DNA of 64,000 bases from Antrodiella citrinella (GCA_004802725.1 SGPM01000039.1:62001-126000); one strand, 5' to 3'; shown: positions 9,641 through 20,464, counted from the stretch's first letter. A program made the numbers and translations. The notes: a model not told the origin generated them from the letters alone.

Positions 9641-11223
9641 TCATTGCCATGCCAGATGTGGATCGCCCCAACCCAATGCGGAGTCATAGTCATTGCTAGT
9701 GTTCAAGCTTGGTCCTTCAAAAGATGGCCACCCGCTGGCGGCGTCATCAGCCATCGATTCTGTGTACTCGTCTTCCATCTCGTCTTCGTCTAAATGTCCA
9801 GCATCGGAGGATAAAGCTCTGGACGAAGGTGGACGAGGAACAAAACCTGGGAACAGGACCTCCCACCTGCTCCCATGTTCAGTTCCCATCTGTGTCAACA
9901 CTAGGTCTGTGTGCTGCGTCACTGCCGCGACCAGCACCTCGATCCAGCCGCCGCAGAGGGTACTGATATCCTTTTCAAACCAGAGGTCACGGAAGAGTAC
10001 TGTTCCAGTCTGAAACACTTCCATCTTACTTTTGACCGCGACGGCGATATCAACCAGAGGTATAGGTTGATTAGCGGCTGAGTCAGGAAGATGGTGGCTA
10101 TCTGCCAAGAGAACGTGTGGGTTTCGATTCGACATGGACTGCGGTAACCCAAGTGAGTCGCAGTTCTGAGCGCGTCTCTGGGCGTATTCCGCGCCATCCT
10201 TTCGACGGAACGCCGCGGTCTGACTGGCAAAACCAAGCTCAGAGTCTCGACCCCATGGGTCGTCCTCCTGCGCCTGGCCGACACCGCCAATGTCTACCTC
10301 GTAGTCCCATTGATCTGCGGTGCCGCGACACCAGCTCGCGAATTCCTCTACGGTCCACTCAAATTTGTGATCGTCATGTCGGAAGATACGGTCTGTCCGT
10401 TTCGTGGGATCGAGGAATCCTTTGCGAGTCCCTGGGGGCGCATTTGGCGGCGTGAATCGGGCGTTGAATGTGTAAGAAGGTGTGGTGATCAGGAGCATCC
10501 GCGGGTGGTACAGTCCCAAGAGGACCGGCGCAAAGTTCTCCAGGCTGTTCTCAGGGAGATGTTCAATTCTAGTACGAGACACGAGATCAGAGTAGAGGTG
10601 TAAGCCTGGACATATGTAGTACGTTAGGATGAGCGGGAAATTGTACATACACTTCTGTGGCGACGATACACTCTATATCCATGAATTCTTCATTGTATAC
10701 TCCTAAGTCTCCCATCCATATCTTCACATCCAACGGTTCCCATCGCACCTGCCAGTCGCTGAGCGAGTCAGCATCTCTGGCAGACACGGCCTGAACAGCG
10801 TCTTTCAGATCGGAAGGAGATATGTCGAGACCATGCAAGATATTGATGTGAAGAAAGTCATCCACGTCGTCGGTAACATCTTGACGAGAGTTCACAGATG
10901 CCGTATATTCCATATACTTGCTTCTCCTGCCAATCGATATCGTAGATGGAACTATTGAGGCTAGCGGTCCAGATAGCCATGGCGCAGGATTGCAGATACA
11001 TCCAATCAGTTCGCCTTCGCCACATCCAACATCAAGGACCTAAGACAGCCACGATAGGTTCACTAGAGTGGTACAATACCTGCAATGATAAACGTACCTG
11101 TCTGACACGTTCTCGCCGCAGGATTTCGAGCACCCATCCGCGCCGTTCTAGATAAAGCGCAGGACTGAAAGTTACTTGGAGTTCTTCCACGAGCTCGGCA
11201 GCTGGGTTTCCTTCGAAAGGCAT
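9641..11223 (-). CDS. HEN1: Small RNA 2'-O-methyltransferase HEN1
   Basis: Three exons: 11098-11223, 10651-11039 and 9641-10568. The first splice joins to Val-Leu-Asp-Val-Gly-Cys-Gly-Glu-Gly-Glu, the SAM-binding motif I. The second splice, in phase 2, recreates Glu-Val-Ile-Glu-His-Leu; the E-x-x-E-H group together with the later His in Phe-Arg-His-Asp-Asp-His-Lys-Phe-Glu-Trp makes the metal site typical of HEN1. Thr-Thr-Pro-Ser-Tyr-x-x-Asn, just before, matches the family Thr-Thr-Pro-Asn-x-x-Asn. HEN1 methylates the 3'-terminal 2'-hydroxyl of small RNAs and protects them from tailing and decay. This one lacks the plant RNA-binding N-terminal half and resembles the short animal/bacterial/fungal form, plus an acidic, probably disordered C-terminus of about 130 residues. 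Confidence 0.88.
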
Positions 11224-11755
11224 CGCGCAAAGATATAGGAATCAGCTGTGAAAAAGCAGCGCAGAGTTATCAAAGTGGCGAGAAAGAAGCCGTCAGGGAG
11301 AGACGCGCCCGCACGCCGCAGTGCAGTCTGCACTGTGCCGTCGTGTTCGATTGCACCCGATCGCCCTCCGAGTCACTCGCCGGGCCAGCCATAGTGAACT
11401 ATGAAATTGAGCCTCTACATAGTACAACACAGCAGGTCGACGCAGAAGAGCCTTCGTGACCACAGACTCCACCAACACGAAAGAAAACTTGTTTGGTCCG
11501 TGCTTTCTGAGGCAAGCAATGTCATCTCGTCGCTCCGACTCGCAAGAGCATTCAGGCTACACACGCATTCAGAGAATCAACTTCTCCCCGTTCCTTCTGC
11601 AGGAGTGAATGGTCCCTGGCCGGTAGAAGTGAGTCATGGCATATCAGGCTTTATCAGCCTCGCCGCCCCATCGCATCAGTAAGTAGTATGTCCCATAAAA
11701 CGTGCCTAAAGTAGTAAAGAGTCAGGCGTACCAATACACCAGTTCCCAGTAGAAT
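11224..11755. other. Divergent promoter region between HEN1 and the GNAT pseudogene
   Basis: Holds the upstream regions of HEN1 (minus) and the acetyltransferase-like gene (plus). A plus ORF at 11401-11682 has no recognisable product. Confidence 0.45.
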
Positions 11756-12565
11756 ATGACGCGGTCTCAACTATACCCTCTCCAAACCGACCCAGAGACC
11801 GGCGAGCCATTCTTTCGCCTCCCCGCACCGCTGGAAAACATCATCATCACACCTGCACGTCCTACCGACGTTACTGATCTCATTACCGTCCTGGACAACC
11901 CGGCCGTGTACAAATGGCTGGATGGTGCACCTCATCCTTTCCTGGAGGAGCATGCCATGGACAGATCAGGGAAGATGACGAATCAATCGGAGCAGGTATT
12001 GAAGGAGATGAGGAAAGCGGAGGAGGCATTTCCCAACGAGCCACGCCAGTTTGCGAGTGGAAGCCCGGTCAATGTGATCAGAGAGGTGCAGGCGGATGGA
12101 AGTCAGGTCTACGTCGGTGATATCAAGGTGTATGTTCTGGCACCTTAGTGCAACATCCGATGTACGGGCGAGGACTCTGGAGGAAAACAACCCACGTCAG
12201 ATTGGAGATGGGACTCGGAATATCGTATGGGAGATGACTGGTAAGGTATTGGGTCCCTTTTCAGATGCTTACCGTGCTGAGATCGTGAACACAGACTATT
12301 TGGCGACCTCTCACCATGGCCGAGGTATCATGTCAGCGGTCATCAGCACGGTCATACGTGCATGGATGATTCCTTGGCATGAACGCACGGCACATCACAA
12401 ACCTCGCTTTCGGAGGCAACGTCGGAAGCGTGCGTGCGTTCGAGAAGAATGGGTTTGTGCAAGAGGGTCCCATTAGAGAAACACATAGGTGACTCAGTCT
12501 GGAACCGTGCATACACGCGTGCATGTTTTGACCTGGACGCTGGATGTTCCATGGACCTGAATACA
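11756..12565 (+). pseudogene. GNAT-family acetyltransferase, broken by frame changes
   Basis: ATG 11756 starts a typical fungal GNAT: Pro-Leu-Glu-Asn-Ile-Ile-Ile-Thr-Pro-Ala-Arg-Pro, then Pro-Ala-Val-Tyr-Lys-Trp-Leu, then Tyr-Val-Gly-Asp-Ile. After Gly-Asp-Ile the meaning moves to the next frame (near 12125) without a usable intron, giving Leu-Glu-Glu-Asn-Asn and, through a normal intron at about 12242-12295, Asp-Tyr-Leu-Ala-Thr-Ser-His-His-Gly-Arg-Gly-Ile-Met, the acetyl-CoA-binding region. Near 12375 the frame changes again before Met-Asn-Ala-Arg-His-Ile and Phe-Gly-Gly-Asn-Val-Gly-Ser-Val-Arg-Ala-Phe-Glu-Lys-Asn-Gly-Phe. A third change precedes a short tail near 12489. Each step is one base. 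All domain parts are present in order, so either the gene decayed recently or the assembly has indels. Confidence 0.65.
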
Positions 12566-13143
12566 TTACAGATACGGAGCTGACTTAGACGTTGTCCTCA
12601 GTTCGACCCAAGGGAATTGGGGATTGTCGGCATCGAGGTCGTAGAGGGATACACGATCCCAATCGGTGTTGGGTCTCAAACAGTGTATCCAAATTTCGAA
12701 TAACAGACGCCGATAATTCCCCCACCCTCGGTAGCTGTCCGCGGCCGACGCCTACTTACATCTGTTATACTTTCATCTCTACCCTTTATCTCCTCTCATC
12801 AGACTCAGGCATCGACCGCGGTAATGGCAGCAACTGAGCTTTCTGAGTGAGCTAGAGGCGCAATGAATGGAATAAACCAGCTGAGGAGGACTTGGGAGGG
12901 GTGGCAAACTCCCACGTTCATTTTAGAATGATCACTTGTACTTTCAGCGTCGGAGATGTGCGGTGAGTACTTGCAGCTAGCTATTCGACTCATTGGTCTC
13001 GTACTTAGCGACTTCTGTCATTAGTCACCCATCCACCTGTGCATTGCGAGTGCATTGCGATCGACCGCGACTGAGTCATCCAAGGCCTTTACTAAGCCAT
13101 CGATTTCACTAGATTGAAATCTGGCTTTGGCGTATGCAATCAC
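12566..13143. other. Intergenic region upstream of the dehydrogenase
   Basis: No supported gene. Ends in the core promoter of the gene at 13201. Confidence 0.45.
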
Positions 13144-13150
13144 TATAAAA
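13144..13150 (+). promoter_or_regulatory. TATA box (TATAAAA)
   Basis: TATAAAA lies 57 bases before the start codon of the dehydrogenase gene at 13201, a normal spacing for a fungal TATA promoter. Confidence 0.5.
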
Positions 13151-13200
13151 CAGAGTTGAGAGGTGCAGTAGTGTCCTCCAACATACAAACATCCACAGCA

Positions 13201-14472
13201 ATGTCTATCATCCCAGAGACACACGAGGCGGTTGGTCTGGAAGCCGTCGGGGGCCCTCTTACGTCCTTCCAGAGGCCCACCCTGAAGCCTGGACGTGACC
13301 AGGTGCTCGTACGAGTGCTATGGACAGCCGGGGGAGCAGTCACTGTGTGGATTGTTGATTTCAATTTGACTAATCCCGAGTTACCCTATGTCGTTGGGGA
13401 AAACATCGTCGGAGAGGTTGTGGTAGTTGGAGAAGGCGTCACGGATCTCAAGCCTGGCGACAAGATACTTTCGTTCAGCTTCCCGGAAGAAGCGTACGGC
13501 AAAGCCGCGCAGGAATACTCCCTGCTGAGCAAGTGGAACGTTGGCAAAGTGAGTGGGGGTTGTTTTTGTTTTCAGTTTGGTCGAGCCAGACTAACCAAAC
13601 CGGTAGCTTCCTTCGAACATCACACCTCAAGAGGCAGCTACTGTCCCAGACAAGTGAGTAATATGGTCATCTGCAAATGAAAGAAGCGAGGTACTCATAT
13701 GCCACGTACAAGTCTGGTCACCGCGTACTTCACCCTGTTTGACCAGCTCCCACTTCCGGCAACTTCTCTACCCGCGACATCCCCGCCCGCGCAAGCTTCA
13801 ACCCCGATCCTAGTATGGGGTGCAGGTGGCAGCACCGGTCGATACGCAATCCAACTTCTCCACTTGGCAGGCTACCAGAAGGTTTTAGCGGTGGCTTCTT
13901 CTCGCCATCATGAATACCTTCGCACCATCGGTGCCAGCGCGACATTCGACTACAACGCATCAGATATCACGCAGAAGATTTTGGATGCTGCTGGAGGCGC
14001 GGTCCCGCTTGTCTTCGACACCATTGCGGACGAGGACAACAGCTTGCGGCTTATCTCCCAAGTTGTTAGTGACGGTAGTAAGGTTGCATATCTTTTGCCC
14101 GTCCGCGAGGGAGGTCACGGCGCTGTGCACGGTGTCAAATGGAAACCGGACGGCGTCGCTTTCCCCAAAGGAGTGGAGCTTGTCGCTGTTGCGACAAGAT
14201 TATATCAGAAGGCAAGTCCCCTCCATTCTTCTTCGGTATGGCAGAAGAGCTGAACTCGAGGCGGTCGCGTCGTTCTGATCCAGAATGATCAATTCAAGCG
14301 CGAGCTGCAACATAGGATTATCCCGGATCTTCTAAGCAGGGGACTGATCAAGCCGAATAGTGTTCGGGAGGTCGAAGGCGCAACCTTGTTGGAAAGAGTG
14401 ACCAAGGCGGTCGATTTGTTGCGGCGAGGTGAAGTTAGCGGAGAGAGGCTTGTAATCAAAGTTGCAAACTAG
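13201..14472 (+). CDS. Zinc-independent alcohol dehydrogenase / quinone reductase-like (MDR family)
   Basis: Four exons. The N-terminal GroES-like half shows Glu-Ala-Val-Gly-Leu-Glu, then Pro-Tyr-Val-Val-Gly-Glu-Asn-Ile-Val-Gly-Glu-Val and Leu-Lys-Pro-Gly-Asp-Lys-Ile. After the second intron comes Leu-Val-Thr-Ala-Tyr-Phe-Thr-Leu, and then the NADPH-binding Val-Trp-Gly-Ala-Gly-Gly-Ser-Thr-Gly-Arg. The structural and catalytic zinc cysteines are absent, as in the quinone-reductase and trans-acting enoyl-reductase branch of medium-chain dehydrogenases. Length is about 345 residues, normal for the family. The third intron begins with GC rather than GT (GCAAGT near 14212) and ends in CCAG before Asn-Asp-Gln-Phe-Lys. 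Substrate unknown; no biosynthetic neighbours point to one. A TATA box sits just upstream. Confidence 0.82.
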
Positions 14473-15577
14473 ACACATACCCCAGATGAAGCCTTTGTCG
14501 TCTCCAGAGCAGCATGTAGGTGGTACCAGTAAGGTCTTTGACGCCACAGCTATGACAGACGCCCATGAAATGGAGAGACGCTTATGATCAGCGGCGCTCT
14601 TCGATGTGATGTGCTTGCTTCTTGACCTCTTCATTCTTCATACTAATAGGGCCTCAGGTCCTTTAGTAGCTTGTCCGAAGCCTATTCCACGTTCTTCAGA
14701 AATCATCGGCTGAAGCTCGGATGATAGATATGGACGCTGTCGTATCGCGTGCCACAGTGCTGGCAGGGCTACCGGCGTGCACGCCACCCGGCCTTTCCGG
14801 TGGTCAGCTACACACAGCGATCGGAAGGCTGGTGTGCTCGCATAGAGGCGGCATTGGCTGGAAATGGAACAAAGTACGAGTCCTTGTTTGCTCTTCTCTG
14901 AGTCACAGCTAATCGTCTCTCTCCTAACATATCAAGGTTTGAACCTGCTTCCTGCTTCTCATAGCCATGTGACCCGCATGGTATGGGTACCTATCAGTCA
15001 TGAGTTCGCGAATCCCTGCTTCCAAAAATGCAGCTTTGAGGATGTTGTCCTAACGACCATGTGCTATTCGCAGAGCTATTCCCAGTGCCTCAGCCCTATC
15101 GTCGAGTACATGTCTAAGTACCCTGACACGGTGACCGTCCTTCCGAACCCGATGCTCAAGCGGCCGATAATCTTAGCATTTATGGTCTTATCTATAGACA
15201 CACTATCTCGGATATCTCGCAGCAGCACACGGAGGACGCTCTCAGTACAATTCGCGGACTTTTCCTCCAGTCTCTGGCGTCAGGATTGTCCTCTGACCCA
15301 TCTTCTATCACCGGTGAGCGACCAGGGGCATGTGCAACGTTGCAAGACTCATGCGGTGAGCTTTGGTAAGTTGTCCTGCATGATCAGTCGTCCGAGTGGA
15401 TCAGGACCATCCCAGGTCTTCTGCACCCTCGTTGTTGCACAACCGTGGCGTGCTCAAGGTCGCCGATGCTGGCCCGTACGACGTGTCATGCGATCCGCGC
15501 ATTAGGTTTGGGGTTTGTACTCTCGTAGGCTCTCTCCAGGCTCTTGGGATGGACAGAAGGAGGCGACCGAGAGAAGA
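14473..15577. other. Long upstream region of the chitinase, with possible decayed coding piece
   Basis: About 1.1 kb without a confident gene; see the separate entry for a coding-like piece at about 15000-15360. Confidence 0.4.
14995..15360 (+). pseudogene. Possible decayed gene, unknown family
   Basis: A protein-like frame (Tyr-Met-Ser-Lys-Tyr-Pro-Asp-Thr-Val-Thr-Val-Leu-Pro) up to about 15150 seems to continue in another frame as Ala-Asp-Asn-Leu-Ser-Ile-Tyr-Gly-Leu-Ile-Tyr-Arg-His and then Thr-Glu-Asp-Ala-Leu-Ser-Thr-Ile-Arg-Gly-Leu-Phe, ending at TAA near 15369. No start, no recognisable domain. I include it because both parts look like real protein, but it may be chance. Confidence 0.2.
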
Positions 15578-15584
15578 TATAAAA
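15578..15584 (+). promoter_or_regulatory. TATA box (TATAAAA)
   Basis: TATAAAA lies about 80 bases before the chitinase start codon at 15659. Confidence 0.5.
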
Positions 15585-15658
15585 TGCGAGCAAGTTTTGG
15601 CCGTACTCCTCCCCAAGCCTTAGGAACCTACCAAGCTTTTCCTATTGAAAGCCAGATC

Positions 15659-17497
15659 ATGACGTCCTTCCTCTCGCTTGTCGGCCTATTCCTGGCATAC
15701 TCCGCCACGCAGGTAGTCGCATTCGACAACACCAGAAATGATAACGTAAGGTTTCTATCTTCCTGACTATCGCCGGGTTATTAACAAGTCCTTCCACACA
15801 GCTTGCTGTCTACTGGGGTCAAGATTCGTACGGTGCTACACACAATGATCCTGCCAATAACCAGATGACACTCTCCGCGTACTGTCAGGTACGATCTCCT
15901 TTCTCCGTGCACCTTGCATCGACTGAACGTGTGATTTGTAGGATGACTCCATCGACGCCTTCCCCATTGCATTTTTGAATGTTTTCTTCGGTGCTGGTGG
16001 TCTCCCTTCTATTGATCTGGCGAACGTACGTCCGTCTTGATAATCATCATTCTTTCTCTCGACTAAATGCATCTCTTCCATAGACTTGCAGTTCCAGCTC
16101 CGACCCCGTCTTCGACGGTACTCAATTGGCCAATTGCCAATTCCTCGCTACAGATATCCAAACGTGCCAGTCCAAAGGCAAGATTGTCACCCTCAGTCTG
16201 GGTGGTGCCACCGGCGCCGCTGGGTTCACCTCGGATAGCCAAGCGCAGAGCTTTGCAGATACCCTATGGAACCTATTCTTGGGTGGCTCGAGTTCCACGA
16301 GACCGTTCGGAAACGCCGTCCTCGACGGAATCGATCTGGACATCGAGGGTGGTTCGACGGATTATTTCCCGGCGTTCGTTACTCAACTCAGGTCGCACAT
16401 GAATGGTGCAAGCAAGCAGTATGTATACCCTACCCTCGACAGGTGCCCATATTTACTGATTCATCTCATAGATACTACATCACCGCCGCTCCTCAGTGTC
16501 CTTTCCCCGATGCTGAGCTTGGTAGCGTCATCAATGCTGTAGGCTTCGACGCCATCTACGTTCAATTCTGTAAGCATGATCACGTTATTTGTCCTTCGTC
16601 ACGGTATGCTGAGCATTTTGCGACAGACAACAACTTTTGCGGTCTGCAAGCCTTCTCCAACCCCAACGACTGGAACTTTGGTACATGGGACAACTGGGCC
16701 AAGACGACTTCTCCCAACCCGAACGTCAAGATCTACATCGGTGCACCAGCTTCGTCGACTGCTGCAGGAAGCGGATATGTTCCCATCTCTACACTCACCA
16801 CGGTCATTCAGCAGACACGGGCGCAGTTTTCTTCGTTCGGCGGTGTCATGCTGTGGGATGCTAGTCAGGCATTTGGTGAGCCACTTCCTTCCCATCTCGT
16901 TTCGCAGTCAGATGTTGAACGCTCGTGTAGAAAATGATCGTTTCGATGCTGCTGTCAAGGCTGTTCTCACCAACGGAGCACCTCCCGCTCCCGCTCCGAG
17001 CCCAACCACAGTGCCGTCTACGCCCTCGCCAACTAGTGCACCTACCCCTACACCAACAAGTACGCCACCACCACCTTCTGGGAGCTGCGCTGGGGTGAAT
17101 GCTTGGGTTAGTAATGTTGCGGTAAGTGTCCACTCGAATGATCTGGGTTATGACGAGATTGACGTCGAACTTTCCTTAATCAGTACGAGGGTGGTGATGA
17201 GGTTGTATACAACGGCCAACTGTGGACCGCCAAGTGGTGGAGCTACGGTGACACTCCAGGAGGTAAGAACCAATATAAAACGTTTCCGATCATAATTTCT
17301 TACTCATGCATACTCATTCAGGTGTTGCTGGAGACTGGCAAAGCGACGGCGCATGCCCAGCCGTTCTCAACCAGATCGTCCCTGTCCACTACGAGAGCAA
17401 GTCCGTCCCTCTGGAGGTGCCCGTCAAGACACCTGCTGCGGCTCTTGCGGCGAAGGAGAATGCGAGCCACAACCGCTCGAGGTTCTTTAAGCTTTGA
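15659..17497 (+). CDS. Secreted GH18 chitinase with C-terminal CBM5/12-type chitin-binding module
   Basis: About eight introns, all short. The signal peptide is residues 1-21, ending Gln-Val-Val-Ala. The catalytic domain starts at Leu-Ala-Val-Tyr-Trp-Gly-Gln and carries Leu-Ser-Leu-Gly-Gly and the GH18 motif Leu-Asp-Gly-Ile-Asp-Leu-Asp-Ile-Glu, where the last Glu is the proton donor. Tyr-Asn-Asn-Phe-Cys and Val-Met-Leu-Trp-Asp are the expected later barrel strands. This is the class III, plant/bacterial-type (endochitinase-like) group. A Pro/Thr/Ser linker leads to a chitin-binding module with [11 protein letters not shown] and Gly-Asp-Trp, the aromatic pattern of CBM5/12. After it comes a basic tail of about 30 residues ending Arg-Phe-Phe-Lys-Leu. 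Role: hydrolysis of chitin in wall remodelling or feeding on other fungi. Confidence 0.9.
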
Positions 17498-17820
17498 AGG
17501 GGGATGCTCATCCGCGAGATTGGGATTGGGTCTTTTTATTTAGCATGACAAATGAAACGTGAGGATCGCATGAGGGTTATTCAGAGGCATTTTTCGACAT
17601 ACCCGAACTGTATTTTCTTGCTCTTGTGTTGATTCGATTCTATATAAAGTTGTTCAAACATGACGTCACGCGTGAACATACCCAAGCTCGACGCCTCTTG
17701 ACTGTTGACTGCTTCCATCACATCGCAAGGCATAGCTTAGGCTCACAGCAACGAGCCCGAGCTGGAAAACTTGATCGAACACACTCGAGTCCGAGGACTG
17801 CTATGACGTCTACAAGACAG
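17498..17820. other. Spacer downstream of the chitinase
   Basis: The chitinase 3' region; no gene seen. Confidence 0.5.
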
Positions 17821-18177
17821 TCAAAGCGTGAACCGGAAATCAGGATGTCTGTCCCCAATCGGCGTGGCATCGACACAATAAGCAATGCGGCGGTCTCGAC
17901 AAACGTAATTGGCACGACTTACCCGGAGTCGACTGCTGAAATTGGGAAAATCGAGGTACTTCACTAATCCCTTATTCAAGTGGGTGCCATGCCACGTGCT
18001 GGGCGGTGTCTTGGGGCAGAGCGTGTAACCTTTGGACTCGAGAAAGCCACGCTTGGAGGCCCAGAAACTGCCTGCACGATGGATAAGACGAGATTCCAGT
18101 GCATGCTGCGTAGCTGGCAGGCTCAATTCAACATTGTCGACATCAGAAGCAGTGAACGATGAGGTTGACATTGCCAT
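17821..18177 (-). pseudogene. Possible N-terminal fragment of a kinase-like Agaricomycete gene
   Basis: The minus frame from ATG 18177 encodes 118 residues with a Ser/Thr-rich head and then Trp-Ala-Ser-Lys-Arg-Gly-Phe-Leu-Glu-Ser-Lys-Gly-Tyr-Thr-Leu-Cys-Pro. From memory, many small Agaricomycete kinase-like proteins begin with a Trp...Gly-Tyr-x-Leu-Arg-Pro-Arg pattern of this kind. If so, only the first part remains; no kinase lobe follows. The family idea is weak and rests on one short stretch. Confidence 0.25.
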
Positions 18178-19134
18178 GAGATAGAGCTCGAGCCTGTGAG
18201 CGGAAGGGTCAGGTTCAAGTTAATTTGGCCTTATTTGTCTCTGTGGGGCTCCGTTTAAGTTCGTCCTCATCACTTAGACCCCTCCCTCCCGGTGATTCCT
18301 GGACCCACTGGGCAAGTCAAGAAGTTCAGATTCAGCATCTACAAAGGATAGACATGGGCTGGCGCGAGGATCGTGTATCAGGAGTGCATTTGGCGCTGGA
18401 CGCTTTGGGAAGCAGACGTCAAGGTCTCTGGTACAGATATCGGCGTTGTGGGTATCTTGGCGTCGGAAGCGTGAAAGGAGGCAGTATTAGTGGGTGGCTG
18501 GAGGAAGGTGCTGTGTCGGGTGGTGGACACCAGTGGAAACACGCAAAATATGGATGAAGGGATGCAGTGGAACTTGCGCGGGATCGGGTACGCGATGCGG
18601 ACCGGCGGTTGGTGAGAAGAAATTTTGAGATCTTCCAATGGTGCCTTTGGGACAATATCGAGAGTGACTCTAGAATTCGAAAGGACTTGTACTTGGTACT
18701 ATGGACCTGGCTGTAGCAGGGGGGCTGCAGTTACTTTGGGGGGTCCGTGACCTGTAACCCGCTCGTCACAAATGATTAGCGCTCGTCACATGTAACGCAT
18801 CTCTTCCAGCTTCAATATTGTTCCATTCTTCTTGGCATGTTTGTCGCAAGTGCTACTCAGTGGTGCTTGGCTCTACTTGCAGGTATTGGTTCAAGATGTG
18901 GTCCCGACTCCCGAGACAACCTGCTGCGTCCGTGAGTTTGAATTTTATGGCTGTCCATATTACTTCCTAACAGCCACTTGAGGCCACTCAGCTAGTTCGA
19001 CTCCCAGACCTGCGACAGCCTGAGCCTCTCCATTTTTGAGCGGATACGATCGTCCCAATGCTGTTTCACGACATAACTGCATATGGAATCATGTATACGC
19101 GCATAAAGCTATCGATGCACATACGTCCAGTCGC
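18178..19134. other. Intergenic region with no clear gene
   Basis: Open frames at 18225-18660 on both strands lack recognisable products. A CTCGTCACA unit is repeated at about 18762-18792. The right end is the promoter of the small secreted protein. Confidence 0.4.
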
Positions 19135-19140
19135 TATAAA
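19135..19140 (+). promoter_or_regulatory. TATA box (TATAAA)
   Basis: CGCTATAAAAGC lies about 120 bases upstream of the start codon at 19257 of the small secreted protein gene. Confidence 0.45.
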
Positions 19141-19256
19141 AGCAGCGCATTCATGGACAGTGGTCATCATCCATCAGACACAACCAGTCTCACCAGTTCA
19201 AGAAAATACTCAGTCAAGTATCCTCTGATCCACAGAGACTCATTCACATACCCATC

Positions 19257-19592
19257 ATGCTGTCCTCCTGCATCGTCTACGTTCTTGCCCTAGTTGCTGT
19301 GGTCGCACAGGCCGTTGCTATTCCGACATCTCACCCAACGGCCGAGTCTCCGGACTTTGTCGACATCGACCTCCAACCTCGTCATGATACTCTTAGGCTT
19401 ACCGACACGTGAGTATTCTTCAGGATCTTAGTGTCTTTCTTTTAATGATGTGCTTTCATGCTTAGTGTTCGTATCTCCATGATCGTTTGCAGTGACCCAA
19501 ATAGCAAGTCGTGCGGCAGAGCTATAGTTCCCGTGGGCTACGAATTCGATTGTACGCGAAGCAATACTTGCGCCTCGGTTGCCGAGAGCTGA
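19257..19592 (+). CDS. Small secreted cysteine-containing protein
   Basis: Two exons, 19257-19408 and 19466-19592, with an intron starting GTGAGT and ending TTAG; 279 bases in total encode 92 residues. Residues 1-21 form a clean signal peptide (Met-Leu-Ser-Ser-Cys then a Val/Ala/Leu core, cleavage likely after Ala-Val-Ala). The mature chain of about 71 residues has an acidic, Pro-containing first half and four cysteines in the second half (Val-Cys-Ser-Asp, Lys-Ser-Cys-Gly, Phe-Asp-Cys-Thr, Asn-Thr-Cys-Ala), enough for two disulfides. No family recognised. The intron phase, signal peptide and TATA box upstream make a real gene likely. Such proteins are often extracellular effectors or surface-active proteins; its role is unknown. 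Confidence 0.62.
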
Positions 19593-19902
19593 GTTTCGTG
19601 CAACGCTAGTACTCATCTCAGCTGTACGCATAGAACAGCGTTACGGTCTTTGTGCTCGAGTAAGAATTGCAGACTTTGCAGTAGAGCATGTAGATATTCA
19701 ACTGGTCAGCATGTACGGACGACCGATCGATCCCTTCCCCGCTTTTATTCTTTAGAAAATAGGATCTTATCTTATCACCTTCACCGTCGGACAACCCCGA
19801 ACGTCGGACAGGGACGGTTCCCGCCCTAATTCCTCGTCCTCACCCTTCTTATCCTCCCAGTCTCATTTCCTGTATCGGTGTTACCTATTATCAAACTGAC
19901 CT
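19593..19902. other. Spacer
   Basis: 3' region of the small secreted protein and upstream region of the LYR protein; no further gene seen. Confidence 0.5.
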
Positions 19903-20464
19903 ATGATGTCTACGATGCTCCTTCAGCAAACCGCTCGAAACCCTGCACGTCTACGCGTTTTGGCGTTGTATAAAGAGCTGCATCGCCTAGGACGCGATTA
20001 TCCTGACCCTGCGTACAACTTTCATGGGAAGTTGAGGGGTTTGTTCGAAAGTGAGCCCCGTCGGATTACTGGAAAGTTGAGAAAGAGGCTGATTTTGTTG
20101 CTGTTGCAGAGAACAAGGACTTGAAAGACGAGGAGGAAATAGAGAACGCGATCAAGCTGGGGGAGTACATCCGGAATGGTATGTCCTCTTCTCCTCGTCT
20201 TCACCTGTTTCTCTCGCCTCCCTTCCATCCACACATATATAACATCGTCATCTCTCAATTCCACTCTATCTTCGTCAACTCCATGTGCCAACGCTGACGA
20301 AAAGATTGGTCGTGTGATTAGAAACTCTCGCTCTATACTCCCTCCGGAAATACCGCCATCTCAAACGCATGTACCCATTCGACTCGCTCTCCGAAATCTC
20401 CTTCGCCAAACACGACCCCGTTCTCAACGCACCCACTTCCGGCGCTCGCACTACACCTACGTAA
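19903..20464 (+). CDS. LYR-motif mitochondrial protein, ETFRF1/LYRM5-like
   Basis: Three exons (19903-20050, 20110-20178, 20322-20464) encode 119 residues. The protein has Leu-Ala-Leu-Tyr-Lys-Glu-Leu-His-Arg-Leu-Gly-Arg-Asp-Tyr-Pro, then Phe-His-Gly-Lys-Leu-Arg, then Asn-Lys-Asp-Leu-Lys-Asp and Ile-Lys-Leu-Gly-Glu-Tyr-Ile, and finally Leu-Arg-Lys-Tyr-Arg-His-Leu-Lys-Arg. This is the order of human LYRM5/ETFRF1, which has Lys in the same place of the Leu-Tyr-Arg motif. LYR proteins bind the mitochondrial acyl carrier protein; ETFRF1 removes the flavin from electron-transfer flavoprotein and so regulates fatty-acid and amino-acid oxidation. A second ATG at 19906 could also serve. The C-terminus is extended by about 25 residues beyond the usual end. 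Confidence 0.85.
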
